This document shows, in pieces, positions 6,691 to 15,607 of a DNA stretch of 64,000 bases (within the stretch, counting starts at the first letter, position 1; every line of letters starts with the position of its first letter). Below the pieces are notes generated by a model. That model was not told the origin of the DNA, searched no databases, and saw only the letters and a list, made by a program, of their open reading frames with translations. This DNA is from JADGRA01 sp052143535 (lineage in GTDB: Bacteria > Myxococcota > Myxococcia > Myxococcales > Myxococcaceae), in assembly GCA_052143535.1 (NCBI GenBank), contig JBKQSS010000091.1:124001-188000 (forward strand). Reading direction: 5' to 3'. The translations under genes were made by a program, and so were the position numbers.

Positions 6691-8880
6691 TTGAGCGGTC
6701 AGCCGACAGTGCTCCAGGTCGTTATCCTGCGCGACGGGCTCCTGGTCGGCACCGAAGTATTCGTCCCGGGCTCCTACACCTTGGGAAGCTCGGTGGACGC
6801 GGACCTCCGGCTGGACGACGCCACCGTGGACGCCGCACACGCCGTTCTGTATTTCCAAAACGGCAAGGCTGCAGTGCAGGACTCCGGTTCGGCCGGTGGC
6901 CTGTACGTCAACGGGCACCAAGTCACCGCCTGTGAGATTCGTGCCGTGGATGAGGTGGTGGTCGGCCCCTTCGTCTTGAAGGCACGGGTGCTGGGGCAAA
7001 GGCCGGCTGCCAAGTCCACGCCACCCCCAGAGGTGTCGGCGCTGCTGGGTGGGCCGCCTGCGGCTGCACCGATTCCTCGGGTGGCCCCGTTGCAGTCGCC
7101 GGCGCCGCGCCGGCCGGTTTCCACCCCGCCCCCGCCCCCGCCCGAGGCCTCGGCTGGCCCCGAGTCCGCGAATGGTCGAATTCCTCGAGACACGCCCGCG
7201 CCAGGCACAGTGCCTTCGGCCCGCAGGCGGAAGACCAACACCAAGAGCCGGCTGAAGGCCATTCCCGACGCCGAGCTCGCCACCACCATGCCGTACCCTT
7301 CCCATCCGCCGGCGAAGGGCGCGGACTCGGGAGCGACGGAGCTGGACCCTTTTGACGAGCCTCTCCAGCGCTCCCGAGGGTGGGGGCCGCCAGCGCCGTC
7401 CGCCCCACCGCCACCTCCCGCCGCGGCTCGCGCGCCGGCCGCCCGGCAGCCACCGGCCCCACCCTCGCCGGTTCACGTGGAAACGGAGCCACCCCCGGTA
7501 TCGCCGCGACGGGGACCCTCGGGGGCGTTGCGCGCTGGGCCGCCTCGCACCTTCAGCATCCCGAGCAAGGGGGGACGGGGCCCGGCCCGCATCTACTTCG
7601 AGCTCTTCTGGGGCCAGGCCCGTCAGGGCGCAAACAGCTTCGGTCCAACCAAGAAGGACAAACCTGTCACGGCAGGTCTGCTCGAGAGCGCGATGCTCCC
7701 GCTCTTTGGCTTCACCCTTCCGGAAGGCTTTCCCATCGCCGAGTCGTCGGGGGGAGGCTACCGGCTCTTCATTCCGCCGCGGGCCGAAGTCGACCGCCGG
7801 CGGGCGGATGGAACCTTCGCGCCCATCCCGCCGACCGAGGTGGAGAAGTCGAGAGGGCGGCGAAGCGTCTCGCTCCAGCTCGGCTCGGCGGTGTGCCTGC
7901 GCGAGGGCGACATGGCTTGTGTGGCCTTCGTCGCTCCTCCCGCCGAGCAGTTCTTCGTCAATCCATTCCGGAACCGGCCCTGGTTCTTCATCGCCCTGTT
8001 GCTGCTCTTCCTGGGCCCTTCACTCTATTGGGTCATCTTCGGCCCCAAGCTCGACGACCTCGCGGACTTCTCGGCGAAGAACCTGAACCCAGTCGCGGTC
8101 CGGTTGCTCGCTCCACAAAAGAAGGAGGAGAAGAAGAAGGAGCCCGAGAAGAAGAAGGAAGAGCCCAAGAAGGAAGAAGCCAAGAAGGAGCCGAAAAAGG
8201 AGCCGGAGAAGAAGGTTTCCAAACCGACTCCCAAGCCCATTCCTCAGGTCCAGCCCAAAATCGAGCCGCCGAAGGACATGACCAAGGCTCTGGCCAAGGT
8301 GAGCGCGGCGGGCCCAGCCATGAAGTCGATGCTCGCCGCCATCAACAAGATTGGGCCTGGAGGCAACAACACGGCCTTCAAGCTCAGCGGCTTGGTGGGC
8401 AAAGGCCCGGTGGCCAGCACCAATGGCCTACCCGGCATCGGCATCGGTAAGGGCGGCGGTGGTCGCGAAATACTTCTCGGAGCGGGCGGAGGTGGGATTG
8501 GAGCGCTGGGTGTGGGCAACGTGGGCAAGGGCCCCGTGCGCGCTGGTGTGACCAAGGCCGTCTCCACCAGCATCGCGTCGCAAGGACAAATCGATAAGGA
8601 AGCGGTGGCCAAAGTTATCAACTCGCACCTGGCGGAAGTCCAGCGCTGCTACGAGGCGGCCCTGATGAGGACCCCGGGCCTAGCCGGAAAGGTGGTGCTC
8701 GAATGGAGCATCTCCACCTCCGGAAAAGTCGTCAGTTCCAAGTCAAAAAGTTCCAGCCTGAAGGATGTCTCCGTGGAGTCGTGCATCCTCAGGGCGCTCA
8801 ACAACTGGCAGTTCCCGCCCGCTAAGGGAAACTCGGTAATCATCACCTACCCGTTCATCTTCAACGCGGTCGGCTTTTGA
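6691..8880 (+). CDS. GltG-type FHA / TM / AgmX-PglI C-terminal (TonB-like) protein
   Basis: A 729-aa inner-membrane protein. Residues about 5-95 look like an FHA phosphopeptide-binding domain (YTLGSSVDADLRLDD, AAHAVLYF). Then come a Pro-rich linker (100-290) and a globular region. One TM follows at about 432-452 (FFIALLLLFLGPSLYWVIF), then a Lys/Glu charged arm (476-510), a Gly-rich segment, and an AgmX/PglI C-terminal domain (631-729: HLAEVQRCYEAALMR, ESCILRALNNWQFP), which is TonB-like and periplasmic. This is the layout of M. xanthus GltG/PglI and NfsG, which link the cytoplasm to outer-membrane parts. TTG start at 6691 has GAGGG upstream. FHA domains imply control by Thr phosphorylation; a Ser/Thr kinase lies at 22193. 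Confidence 0.88.
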   Translation: MSGQPTVLQVVILRDGLLVGTEVFVPGSYTLGSSVDADLRLDDATVDAAHAVLYFQNGKAAVQDSGSAGGLYVNGHQVTACEIRAVDEVVVGPFVLKARVLGQRPAAKSTPPPEVSALLGGPPAAAPIPRVAPLQSPAPRRPVSTPPPPPPEASAGPESANGRIPRDTPAPGTVPSARRRKTNTKSRLKAIPDAELATTMPYPSHPPAKGADSGATELDPFDEPLQRSRGWGPPAPSAPPPPPAAARAPAARQPPAPPSPVHVETEPPPVSPRRGPSGALRAGPPRTFSIPSKGGRGPARIYFELFWGQARQGANSFGPTKKDKPVTAGLLESAMLPLFGFTLPEGFPIAESSGGGYRLFIPPRAEVDRRRADGTFAPIPPTEVEKSRGRRSVSLQLGSAVCLREGDMACVAFVAPPAEQFFVNPFRNRPWFFIALLLLFLGPSLYWVIFGPKLDDLADFSAKNLNPVAVRLLAPQKKEEKKKEPEKKKEEPKKEEAKKEPKKEPEKKVSKPTPKPIPQVQPKIEPPKDMTKALAKVSAAGPAMKSMLAAINKIGPGGNNTAFKLSGLVGKGPVASTNGLPGIGIGKGGGGREILLGAGGGGIGALGVGNVGKGPVRAGVTKAVSTSIASQGQIDKEAVAKVINSHLAEVQRCYEAALMRTPGLAGKVVLEWSISTSGKVVSSKSKSSSLKDVSVESCILRALNNWQFPPAKGNSVIITYPFIFNAVGF

Positions 8881-8920
8881 TGAACGCCGAAGGCGGCGGC
8901 CTTCTCGAAGGGACCTTTTC

Positions 8921-9568
8921 GTGAGACGAATTCTCGTAATTCTGGTCTGCCTTTTGCCCTTGGCAGCACAGGCGCAGGAGGAGCTGGAAAATCCAGGGGT
9001 GGTCCTGGCCGTTCAGGACCGCACCTACCGGATGAACAGCGAACTGATGCTGGCAATTGGCGTCCTACCGCTCGACGCCTTTACCAAGGGGCTGAGCTTC
9101 GAGATTTCGTACACCTACCATTTCTCCGACAGCGTCGCCTGGCAGATTGGGCGGTTCCTCTACTCGTACAACATCGCGACCGGTCTGCAGGAGCAGTTGG
9201 TCCGCGACTTTGGCGTCAACCCGACCGCGTTCGCGCAGACCAACTGGATTGCCGGAAGCGATTTCATGTGGACACCCGTCTACGGAAAATTCGCCTGGCT
9301 CAACAGCAGCGTCGCCCACTTCGAGATTTACGGGCTCCTCGGACTCTCGGTGGCCAACCAGCGCATCTCCACCGACATCGCCGCCGGGACCACCAGCACG
9401 ACGTTTCTTCCTGGATTCGACTTCGGCCTCGGCTGGCGTTTCTACGTCAGCAAGAGCGTCTCTTTCCGCTTCGAGGTGAGTGACAACCTGCTCTTCGCCA
9501 CCAGCGGAATCCAAAACATCATGGTGGTTCAGCTCGGCGTTGCCTTCAACTTCGGCTCGACGGAATAG
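8921..9568 (+). CDS. Outer-membrane beta-barrel protein of the Glt/Nfs (myxobacterial OMP) type
   Basis: A 215-aa protein with GTG start at 8921, AAGGGA upstream and the signal MRRILVILVCLLPLAAQAQ. Alternating strands run to a C-terminal aromatic/hydrophobic end (VVQLGVAFNFGS). The motif VAVQDRTYRMNSELMLAIG followed by LPLDAFTKG and YTYHFSDSVAWQI matches what I recall of the barrel family shared by GltA, GltB, GltH and the Nfs barrels. It lies 40 bp after the GltG-type gene and abuts the next gene with no gap. Only one barrel is present here, whereas the M. xanthus sets encode two or three. Which Glt barrel it equals cannot be decided by eye. Confidence 0.82.
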   Translation: MRRILVILVCLLPLAAQAQEELENPGVVLAVQDRTYRMNSELMLAIGVLPLDAFTKGLSFEISYTYHFSDSVAWQIGRFLYSYNIATGLQEQLVRDFGVNPTAFAQTNWIAGSDFMWTPVYGKFAWLNSSVAHFEIYGLLGLSVANQRISTDIAAGTTSTTFLPGFDFGLGWRFYVSKSVSFRFEVSDNLLFATSGIQNIMVVQLGVAFNFGSTE

Positions 9569-11191
9569 ATGCGAGACGACGTGAAAAGCATGCTGGTGGT
9601 GTTTCTTTGGCTCGTTCCGAGCCTCGCGCTGGCGCAAGCGCAGCCGGCGCAGCCCACGCCGCCGGCGACGGCTGCTCCCGCCCCGGCCCAACCTGCGCAG
9701 CCGCTGCCTGCGCCCGCCAAACCGCCGGCCGTTGCTCCGGCACCGGCAACACCTGCACCGCAGGGGCAAGCTCCCGCTCCCCCAACCGCGGATGCCTCCC
9801 GCGGACCGGCCGAGAAAGCCGACCAGGCGTTGTTCGACGACGCGCTGCAGGACTATTTCGCCGACCGGAAGGAAGCTGCCGCGCGGAAGCTCTTCGCCTT
9901 CATCGAAGGGACGCCTCCCACCGACGAGAACCACCCATGGGCCCAGTACTTCCTGGCCCGGTGCTTCATCGACCTCGGCCTCAGGCACGCCGGTGCGGTC
10001 TACCTCGCGAAGGTGGCACGTGAGCGGAGCAACCCGCAGGTTCTGCCTCGGACCCTGGAGGCGCTCCGGACGCTCATCCTCGTCCCGCACGACGAGGTGC
10101 TGATTGACGAGCAGGTTTTCGGCTCGCTGGACCTGGGCTTTCTACCGGACTCGGTGAGCGACTACGCCAACTACGAGCAGGGCCTGGTGGACCTCCGGGT
10201 GGGCAACGAGCGCTGGGCGAACACCCACTTCACAAAGCTTGAGGACGGCAGCGTCGAGGCCAGCCGGGCCAAGTTCGCCCTCCTTGTCACCCGCCTCAAG
10301 AAGCTCGAGGGCAAGGCCGTTCCCGACGAGATGATTGATGACTTCCTCGCTCTCTCCAACGACGACAAGCTGACCCAGGAGGCACGCAATGAAGCCCGTC
10401 TGGCGGTGGCCCGTCTGCGCTACGAGCGGAAGGACTACGAAGGTGCGCTCAAGGCCTACGACATGGTCCAGCTGCCGACGCTGGACCCTGGCAGAGCGAC
10501 GCTTTACCTCGAGGAGGCGTGGACCCGATACAACCTTGGCCAACTGCGCGCAGCGATGGGTCTGCTCACCACCCTGGACGCGCCGAGCTTCCGGGAGGAG
10601 TTCCTGCCCGACAAGTACATCCTCCGGGCTCTGGTGTACCGGGACCTCTGTCACTACTTGCCGGCCAAGCGCGCTGCCAAGGAGCTCACCCGTCGCTACG
10701 CCGAGTCGCTCGATGCGATTCGCGAACGCGACGACCTGACTCTTGACCCCAGACTGCGTAGCGCTGCATCCAGCCACGGAAGCACCAAGCGGGCGGCGAA
10801 GTTCCGTGAGTCGCTGAGCCTCGAGATTGAGCTCAAGGCCCGGTACGCCGGCGGCTTCGGCGAGCGGCTCTTCACCCAGACGACCAAAATTTACGACTTG
10901 GCCTACGCCGAGTCGGAGCGTGTCTACCGCCAGCGGCTTCAGGAGGCGGTCCGCGAAGAGGCGGACAAGCTCCTGTTGGCGGCCGAACAGGTGCGGCTGA
11001 TGGAGTACGAGGTTGGCCTGAAGCTGTACGAGCGCATCAAGCGCGGCGCCAAGCTGGTCCAGCCGGAGAAGGAGACGCCGATTGGGCCCGGACAGGAGGC
11101 GTTCCGCTTCGATGGCGAGTACTGGAACGACGAGCTCCGGAACTACCGGGTCAGCATCCCGAGCCGCTGCGTGGCGGAGGGTTCGCTGTGA
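9569..11191 (+). CDS. GltC-like periplasmic helical-repeat protein
   Basis: A 540-aa exported protein. Signal peptide MRDDVKSMLVVFLWLVPSLA is followed by a Pro/Ala/Gln-rich linker (about 25-75) and a long helical-repeat region. Repeated helices such as AQYFLARCFIDLGLRHAGAV, ARLAVARLRYERKDYEGALK and YLEEAWTRYNLGQLRAAMG are TPR-like. The C-terminus ends in a conserved-looking segment (FDGEYWNDELRNYRV, SRC). Size, architecture and position after the barrel fit GltC/NfsC of M. xanthus, periplasmic parts of the envelope complex. The start codon directly follows the barrel's stop, and the 3' end overlaps the next gene by 4 bp, so expression is coupled. Confidence 0.78.
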   Translation: MRDDVKSMLVVFLWLVPSLALAQAQPAQPTPPATAAPAPAQPAQPLPAPAKPPAVAPAPATPAPQGQAPAPPTADASRGPAEKADQALFDDALQDYFADRKEAAARKLFAFIEGTPPTDENHPWAQYFLARCFIDLGLRHAGAVYLAKVARERSNPQVLPRTLEALRTLILVPHDEVLIDEQVFGSLDLGFLPDSVSDYANYEQGLVDLRVGNERWANTHFTKLEDGSVEASRAKFALLVTRLKKLEGKAVPDEMIDDFLALSNDDKLTQEARNEARLAVARLRYERKDYEGALKAYDMVQLPTLDPGRATLYLEEAWTRYNLGQLRAAMGLLTTLDAPSFREEFLPDKYILRALVYRDLCHYLPAKRAAKELTRRYAESLDAIRERDDLTLDPRLRSAASSHGSTKRAAKFRESLSLEIELKARYAGGFGERLFTQTTKIYDLAYAESERVYRQRLQEAVREEADKLLLAAEQVRLMEYEVGLKLYERIKRGAKLVQPEKETPIGPGQEAFRFDGEYWNDELRNYRVSIPSRCVAEGSL

Positions 11192-14100
11192 TCGCCGCCT
11201 TGCTGACCGCGGTCCTGGCCGCTGGCCCGAGCGGGCCGGTCCTGCTGACACCGCTCGACAAAAGCGTCAATCCGGTCGTCACCAAGGTGCGGGAGAAACA
11301 GGAGTCCATCGACAAGCTGAAGCGCGACATCTTCAAGGTCGACCGGTCCATCATCGAAACCGAGCGGCTCATCGCCCGCAGCCGCACCGCCAGCTACCTG
11401 CCGGACCTCCAGTTCCGGCTGGCCGAGCTCTACGTCGAAAAGAGCCGGTATGTGTACTACCTGCAGGCGGAACAACGGGCCGAGGGCACCAGCGGTGCGA
11501 TGGTCAGCCCGGAGACGCGTCTCTTCAAGCAGAAGGCGGTGCAGCTCTACTACCGCCTGTTACGGGAGTACCCAGACTTCCACGACGGCGACAAGGTGAC
11601 GTTCTACCTGGCCCACGAGCAGCGCGAGCTGGGGCAATTCGACGACATGCTGTCCACGCTGCGCGGGCTCATCGACAAGTACCCGAAGAGCGAGCTGCGG
11701 CTGGAGTCAGAGCAAATTCTGGGCGACTACTGGTTCGACAAGGCCAACCTCGACGAAGCCGAGAGGCACTACCAGGCCATCTTGGCCTTTCCGCCTTCCC
11801 CGGTGTCCGACTTGGCCCGCTACAAGATGGGCTGGATTCGCGTCAATCAGCAGCGCTTTAACGACGCAGTCGGGTTTTTCGAAGCGGCCGCAGGCAGCCC
11901 GCCCATTCCAGGCGTGGACTCGGCCAAGGCCCTCAACGTCAAGCGTGAGGCGCTCCTCGACCTGGTCTACAGCTACACCGAGGCCCGTCCTGCCAAGGGC
12001 GCTCTGCCCTATTTCGAAAAACTGTCCGACAGCCGCTCCACCTACGCACTGGCGCTCGACAAGCTGGGCAACCGCTATTTCATCAAGCAGCAGTACGAGT
12101 GGGCCATCCCCACCTTACGAAAGCTGATGGAGATTCAGCCCGACCCAGAGTTGGACATGGAGCGGGCGGAGAAAATCTACGACTCTCTCCGGGCGTCCAA
12201 AGGAAAAGTCCCCACCACGCAGCAGGACATTAAGTTTCTGGTGCGCGCTGCGGTCAACGTGAAAGTGGACGCCTTCAAGGACGAAACCACTCGTCGCAAG
12301 CAGCTCGCCGAGCTCGAAGAGATTACCCGCGACCTGGCAACGCAGCTACAGACCTTGGCCCAGAAGACAGCCACCCGCGAGGCGTATCTGGACGCGGCGA
12401 CTGCCTATAAGGAGTACCTGTCGCTGTTTCGGCCGGAAAAGTACGTCCGCGACATCATGCACAACCGAGCGGATTCGCTGTTCGCCGCCCGAGCTTTTCC
12501 GGAGGCGGCGCGTCAGTTCGAGGAGTTGCAGCGTTATGAAGAGCGCGCCAAGGACGCCAAGGGGATGGAGGCCGCTTCCTATGGCGCGCTGCTCAGCTCC
12601 TTCTCCGCGCTCAAGCCAGGCGAGGTTGAGCAAATCACCGCCTTCGAGGTGGCCGACGCGCGCCAGGCGCTGAAGATTGACGGCGCTGCATTCATCAGCA
12701 AGTACCCGCGCAACCCCAACGTCGTCACCTTGAAGTTCAACATTGCCCGCGCCTACTACGACGACGGTGAGTTCGAGAAGTCGAGCCAACTCTTCACTGC
12801 TTTCGCGCTGGAATACCCGGAGGACAAGGACGCCCCCGCGGCGGGAAAGCTGGCGCTCGACGGGCTTCGGCAAATCAACGACTTCAAGGGCATCGAGGAA
12901 ACGGCCCGGAAGTTCCTCGCCAGTTCACGCCTTCCGGCGACATTCCTGGCCGAGGTCCGCCGGACGCTCAGCGAGAGCAAGGGCGAGGCGCTGGGAGAGC
13001 TCGCGCTGCAGAGCTCGGCCGAGACCGGCGACGTGGTGGAGGGCCTGCTCAAGGTCGCTTCGGAGAACAAGTCCAACGACATTGGTGAAAAAGCTCTGTA
13101 CGGCGCCTTCAGCGCGGCTCGGGAGAAGCACGACTTCACCAAGGAGCGGCAAATCGGTGCCAAGTTCATGGCCGACTACCCGAAGAGCAGCTTCGTACCG
13201 GACATCGCCAACACCCTTGGCCACGCCGCGGCAGAAGCCGGCCGCTTCACCGAGGCTGCCCAATGGTACGAGCAGGTGGGGGCGCGAATGGGCAACGACC
13301 CCGCGGCCTTCGAGGGTTGGATGTCCGGCGGCCGGCTTCGCGAGGCGATGCACGACTACCCGGCCGCCATCAAGGACTTCAGCGCCGCCGCCGCCATTCC
13401 AGGCAACCGGCGCGCCGACGCCTACGGCGCCCTGGCACAGGTCAAGCTCCGGGCGAATGACCTCGCCGGGGCGAAGGCAGCGGCGGAAGCCGCTCTCAAG
13501 CTAGACAAGAGCCAGCCGCTGGCCGCGTCGGTTTATGCCGAGGCTTCCTCCAAGCTCGGCGGAGAGCGGCCCGATGTCGTCGCTCGCACTCTGGCCACGG
13601 TGGTCAACTCGCCCAACGGACAGGGGGAGGAGACAGCACGGGGCCTCTGGTACCTCGGCGACATGCTGTACCGGAACTTCAAGACCATTCCAGCGGACCA
13701 CATTGACCAGAAGGTGGCGGCGCTGCAGCAGCTGCAGGGCGTCTACAACCAGTCGGCGTCGATGGGCTCGGCGGAGTGGGCAGTCGCCTCCCTGTGGAAG
13801 CTCGGGCTGGCGCTGCAGTCTCTGGCCGAGACGGTAGAGGCGACGCCCGTTCCGGCCGGCGCCACGGCGGCGCAAGCGCAACAATTCAAAACCGCCGTCC
13901 AGCAGCAGGTGCAACCCATCAAGGACCAAGCCGAGGAGGCGTTTAAGACGTGCCTCGCCCGTGCCTCACAGCTCGAGGTGTACAGCGAGGCCGTCCTGGG
14001 CTGCCGGAGCAAGAGCGAGTCGGTGCGCTCGCCACTGCCGTCACCCGGTTCGCCCGGGGCCCTCCCGGGCAACATCGCCGAGCTCCAGAGGCAGGCCGAG

Positions 14101-14457
14101 GCGAAGCAGGATGCTGCGTCGATGGAGGCGCTCGGCCTGGCCTACCTCGACGCCCGGCAGATGGGGCAGGCACAGCTCACCCTGTCACGCGCCACCGAGC
14201 TTCAGGAGACGCGCGCCTCGGCCCAGAACGCTCTGGGCATCGCGCTGCTTTACCAAGGTGAACCGATGCTCGCCCGGGCTGCCTACGACAAGGCGCTCGA
14301 GGCCGACCCCGCCTATGACAAGGCCCGCGCCAACCTGGCGGCACTCAAGTGTCGCTATGGCGACGTGGAGGGGGCACGGAAAGAGCTGGCGCAAGTCAAA
14401 AACCCGGCGTCGGTCCACGGCTCCGACGTCGACCCCGACTGGAGGGCCTGCAAGTGA
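11188..14457 (+). CDS. Large TPR protein, GltD (AgmU)/NfsD-like
   Basis: A 1089-aa protein with GTG start at 11188 overlapping the preceding stop (GTGA). A short signal MIAALLTAVLAAGPSG is followed by about 1000 residues of TPR-type helical hairpins. Examples: LPDLQFRLAELYVEKSRYVY, YKMGWIRVNQQRFNDAVGFF, GNRYFIKQQYEWAIPTLRKL, FNIARAYYDDGEFEKSSQLF, and canonical repeats near the C-terminus (ALGLAYLDARQMGQAQL, ALGIALLYQGEPMLARAAYD). Length and position match GltD/AgmU or NfsD, periplasmic scaffolds of gliding and spore-coat machines. It probably acts as a scaffold between inner- and outer-membrane parts. Confidence 0.8.
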   Translation: MIAALLTAVLAAGPSGPVLLTPLDKSVNPVVTKVREKQESIDKLKRDIFKVDRSIIETERLIARSRTASYLPDLQFRLAELYVEKSRYVYYLQAEQRAEGTSGAMVSPETRLFKQKAVQLYYRLLREYPDFHDGDKVTFYLAHEQRELGQFDDMLSTLRGLIDKYPKSELRLESEQILGDYWFDKANLDEAERHYQAILAFPPSPVSDLARYKMGWIRVNQQRFNDAVGFFEAAAGSPPIPGVDSAKALNVKREALLDLVYSYTEARPAKGALPYFEKLSDSRSTYALALDKLGNRYFIKQQYEWAIPTLRKLMEIQPDPELDMERAEKIYDSLRASKGKVPTTQQDIKFLVRAAVNVKVDAFKDETTRRKQLAELEEITRDLATQLQTLAQKTATREAYLDAATAYKEYLSLFRPEKYVRDIMHNRADSLFAARAFPEAARQFEELQRYEERAKDAKGMEAASYGALLSSFSALKPGEVEQITAFEVADARQALKIDGAAFISKYPRNPNVVTLKFNIARAYYDDGEFEKSSQLFTAFALEYPEDKDAPAAGKLALDGLRQINDFKGIEETARKFLASSRLPATFLAEVRRTLSESKGEALGELALQSSAETGDVVEGLLKVASENKSNDIGEKALYGAFSAAREKHDFTKERQIGAKFMADYPKSSFVPDIANTLGHAAAEAGRFTEAAQWYEQVGARMGNDPAAFEGWMSGGRLREAMHDYPAAIKDFSAAAAIPGNRRADAYGALAQVKLRANDLAGAKAAAEAALKLDKSQPLAASVYAEASSKLGGERPDVVARTLATVVNSPNGQGEETARGLWYLGDMLYRNFKTIPADHIDQKVAALQQLQGVYNQSASMGSAEWAVASLWKLGLALQSLAETVEATPVPAGATAAQAQQFKTAVQQQVQPIKDQAEEAFKTCLARASQLEVYSEAVLGCRSKSESVRSPLPSPGSPGALPGNIAELQRQAEAKQDAASMEALGLAYLDARQMGQAQLTLSRATELQETRASAQNALGIALLYQGEPMLARAAYDKALEADPAYDKARANLAALKCRYGDVEGARKELAQVKNPASVHGSDVDPDWRACK

Positions 14458-14957
14458 GGTGGCTCGCCCTGGCGGTGTTTACGCTCGGTTTGCTCTGCTG
14501 CGGGCCGCAGCAAATACAAGGCAGCCTGAGCTCGTTGCTCAACCTCCAGTACAACACCGTGCGTCTCGGCTACACGGGAGGTTCGGTCGACGGCGGCGTC
14601 ATGACCAACGGCGAGGTGTCCGTTGCCTTCCTCGAGGTTTCGGGGAAAACCGAAAGTGCCGTCCTCGTCGTCACCGAGGACCTGACCGACTTGCAGGTGG
14701 AGCCCGGCGGAGTGGTGAACCTCACCCAGGTTCCGCCCTCCGGCGTCGGCCAGCGGGGGGTGGTGACACGGGCCGTGGCCAACGACCCGGTCACGACTTT
14801 CCCGGCACTGCAGCGCGGCTCGATGACGCTCGGGGGGACCCCGATTCCCGGCTCCGGACAATCAATGGGCGGCGCCTTTAACGTCACCTTCGAAGACTGC
14901 CCGGAGTTCGCCTGCGGCTTCACGGCCTTCGCCTCTTTCACCGCCCAGGTGCAATGA
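14454..14957 (+). CDS. Small lipoprotein inside the Glt-like cluster, unknown family
   Basis: A 167-aa protein with GTG start at 14454 overlapping the upstream stop by 4 bp. MRWLALAVFTLGLLC then CG is a lipoprotein signal. The mature part is beta-rich (TVRLGYTGGSVDGGVMTNG, VSVAFLEVSGKTESAVLVV) and ends in a Cys-containing sheet (FEDCPEFACGFTAFASFTAQV). I do not recognise a family. Its place between two TPR genes, coupled on both sides, implies it is a structural lipoprotein of the same complex. In M. xanthus, lipoproteins such as CglB, CglD and CglC belong to the gliding machine, but no similarity to them can be claimed. Confidence 0.75.
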   Translation: MRWLALAVFTLGLLCCGPQQIQGSLSSLLNLQYNTVRLGYTGGSVDGGVMTNGEVSVAFLEVSGKTESAVLVVTEDLTDLQVEPGGVVNLTQVPPSGVGQRGVVTRAVANDPVTTFPALQRGSMTLGGTPIPGSGQSMGGAFNVTFEDCPEFACGFTAFASFTAQVQ

Positions 14958-15607
14958 TGAGACAGTCCCCGAGACTCCTGCCGCTGGTCGGCCTGTTGGC
15001 GTTCGGCGCCGGGTGCGGCGGACACTACAACACCAAGGTTCCGGACGACCTGGTGCGGCAGTTGCCATATGAGAACAAGATTGACCTGTTGGAAGCGGAG
15101 AACGACCTCTTCATCGCCTACGACAAAGTCGACGAAACAGAGAATGAGGTTTCTCGGACCCGCGACCAGATTCGTCGTGCCAAGCGCGCCGAGGGCATCG
15201 CCAGCGACGAGGTGGGCCAGGCCAAGGACCCAGCGAGCAAGGAGATTGCTCAGCTGACGGTCGAGGAAGTGCGGGCCCGCATCGACTACCTCAGAGCGCG
15301 ACAGGCACTCAACGTCCAAGCCCGCGAGGTGGAGGAAGTGGCGCGGCAGTGCGCGGTCGCGCGCTACCAGCTGGCGCGTCTGCTCGCCGTGCGGAAGGCA
15401 AAGGTGAAGGGCAGCGAGGGCTACAAGCCGGAGGACTTCGAGCGCCAGGTGAAGTCTTGCGACGCGGAAGTGGCCGACCGGAGGAAGGGCCTCAAACCGG
15501 ACGAAGAGACGCTGAGCAAAACGCGCGCCGACTGGGACAAGCGCAAGGAAGTGCTTGCCAAGCGGACCTTTGATGCTCGGGCCAGTCCCTTCGTGGAGCG
15601 CCTCTGA
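14954..15607 (+). CDS. Coiled-coil lipoprotein inside the Glt-like cluster
   Basis: A 217-aa protein with ATG at 14954 overlapping the upstream stop (ATGA). The signal MMRQSPRLLPLVGLLAFGAG then C gives lipobox GAGC. After GGHYNTKVPDD the chain is almost wholly charged helix (KIDLLEAENDLFIAYDKVDE, EVSRTRDQIRRAKRAEG, EVRARIDYLRARQAL), predicting a long coiled coil anchored by its N-terminal lipid. Two Cys lie near the middle and end. It could be a stalk or spacer linking membrane and peptidoglycan, like Lpp or TolC-type adaptors, but that is inference. Coupled to the TPR gene that follows. Confidence 0.78.
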   Translation: MMRQSPRLLPLVGLLAFGAGCGGHYNTKVPDDLVRQLPYENKIDLLEAENDLFIAYDKVDETENEVSRTRDQIRRAKRAEGIASDEVGQAKDPASKEIAQLTVEEVRARIDYLRARQALNVQAREVEEVARQCAVARYQLARLLAVRKAKVKGSEGYKPEDFERQVKSCDAEVADRRKGLKPDEETLSKTRADWDKRKEVLAKRTFDARASPFVERL

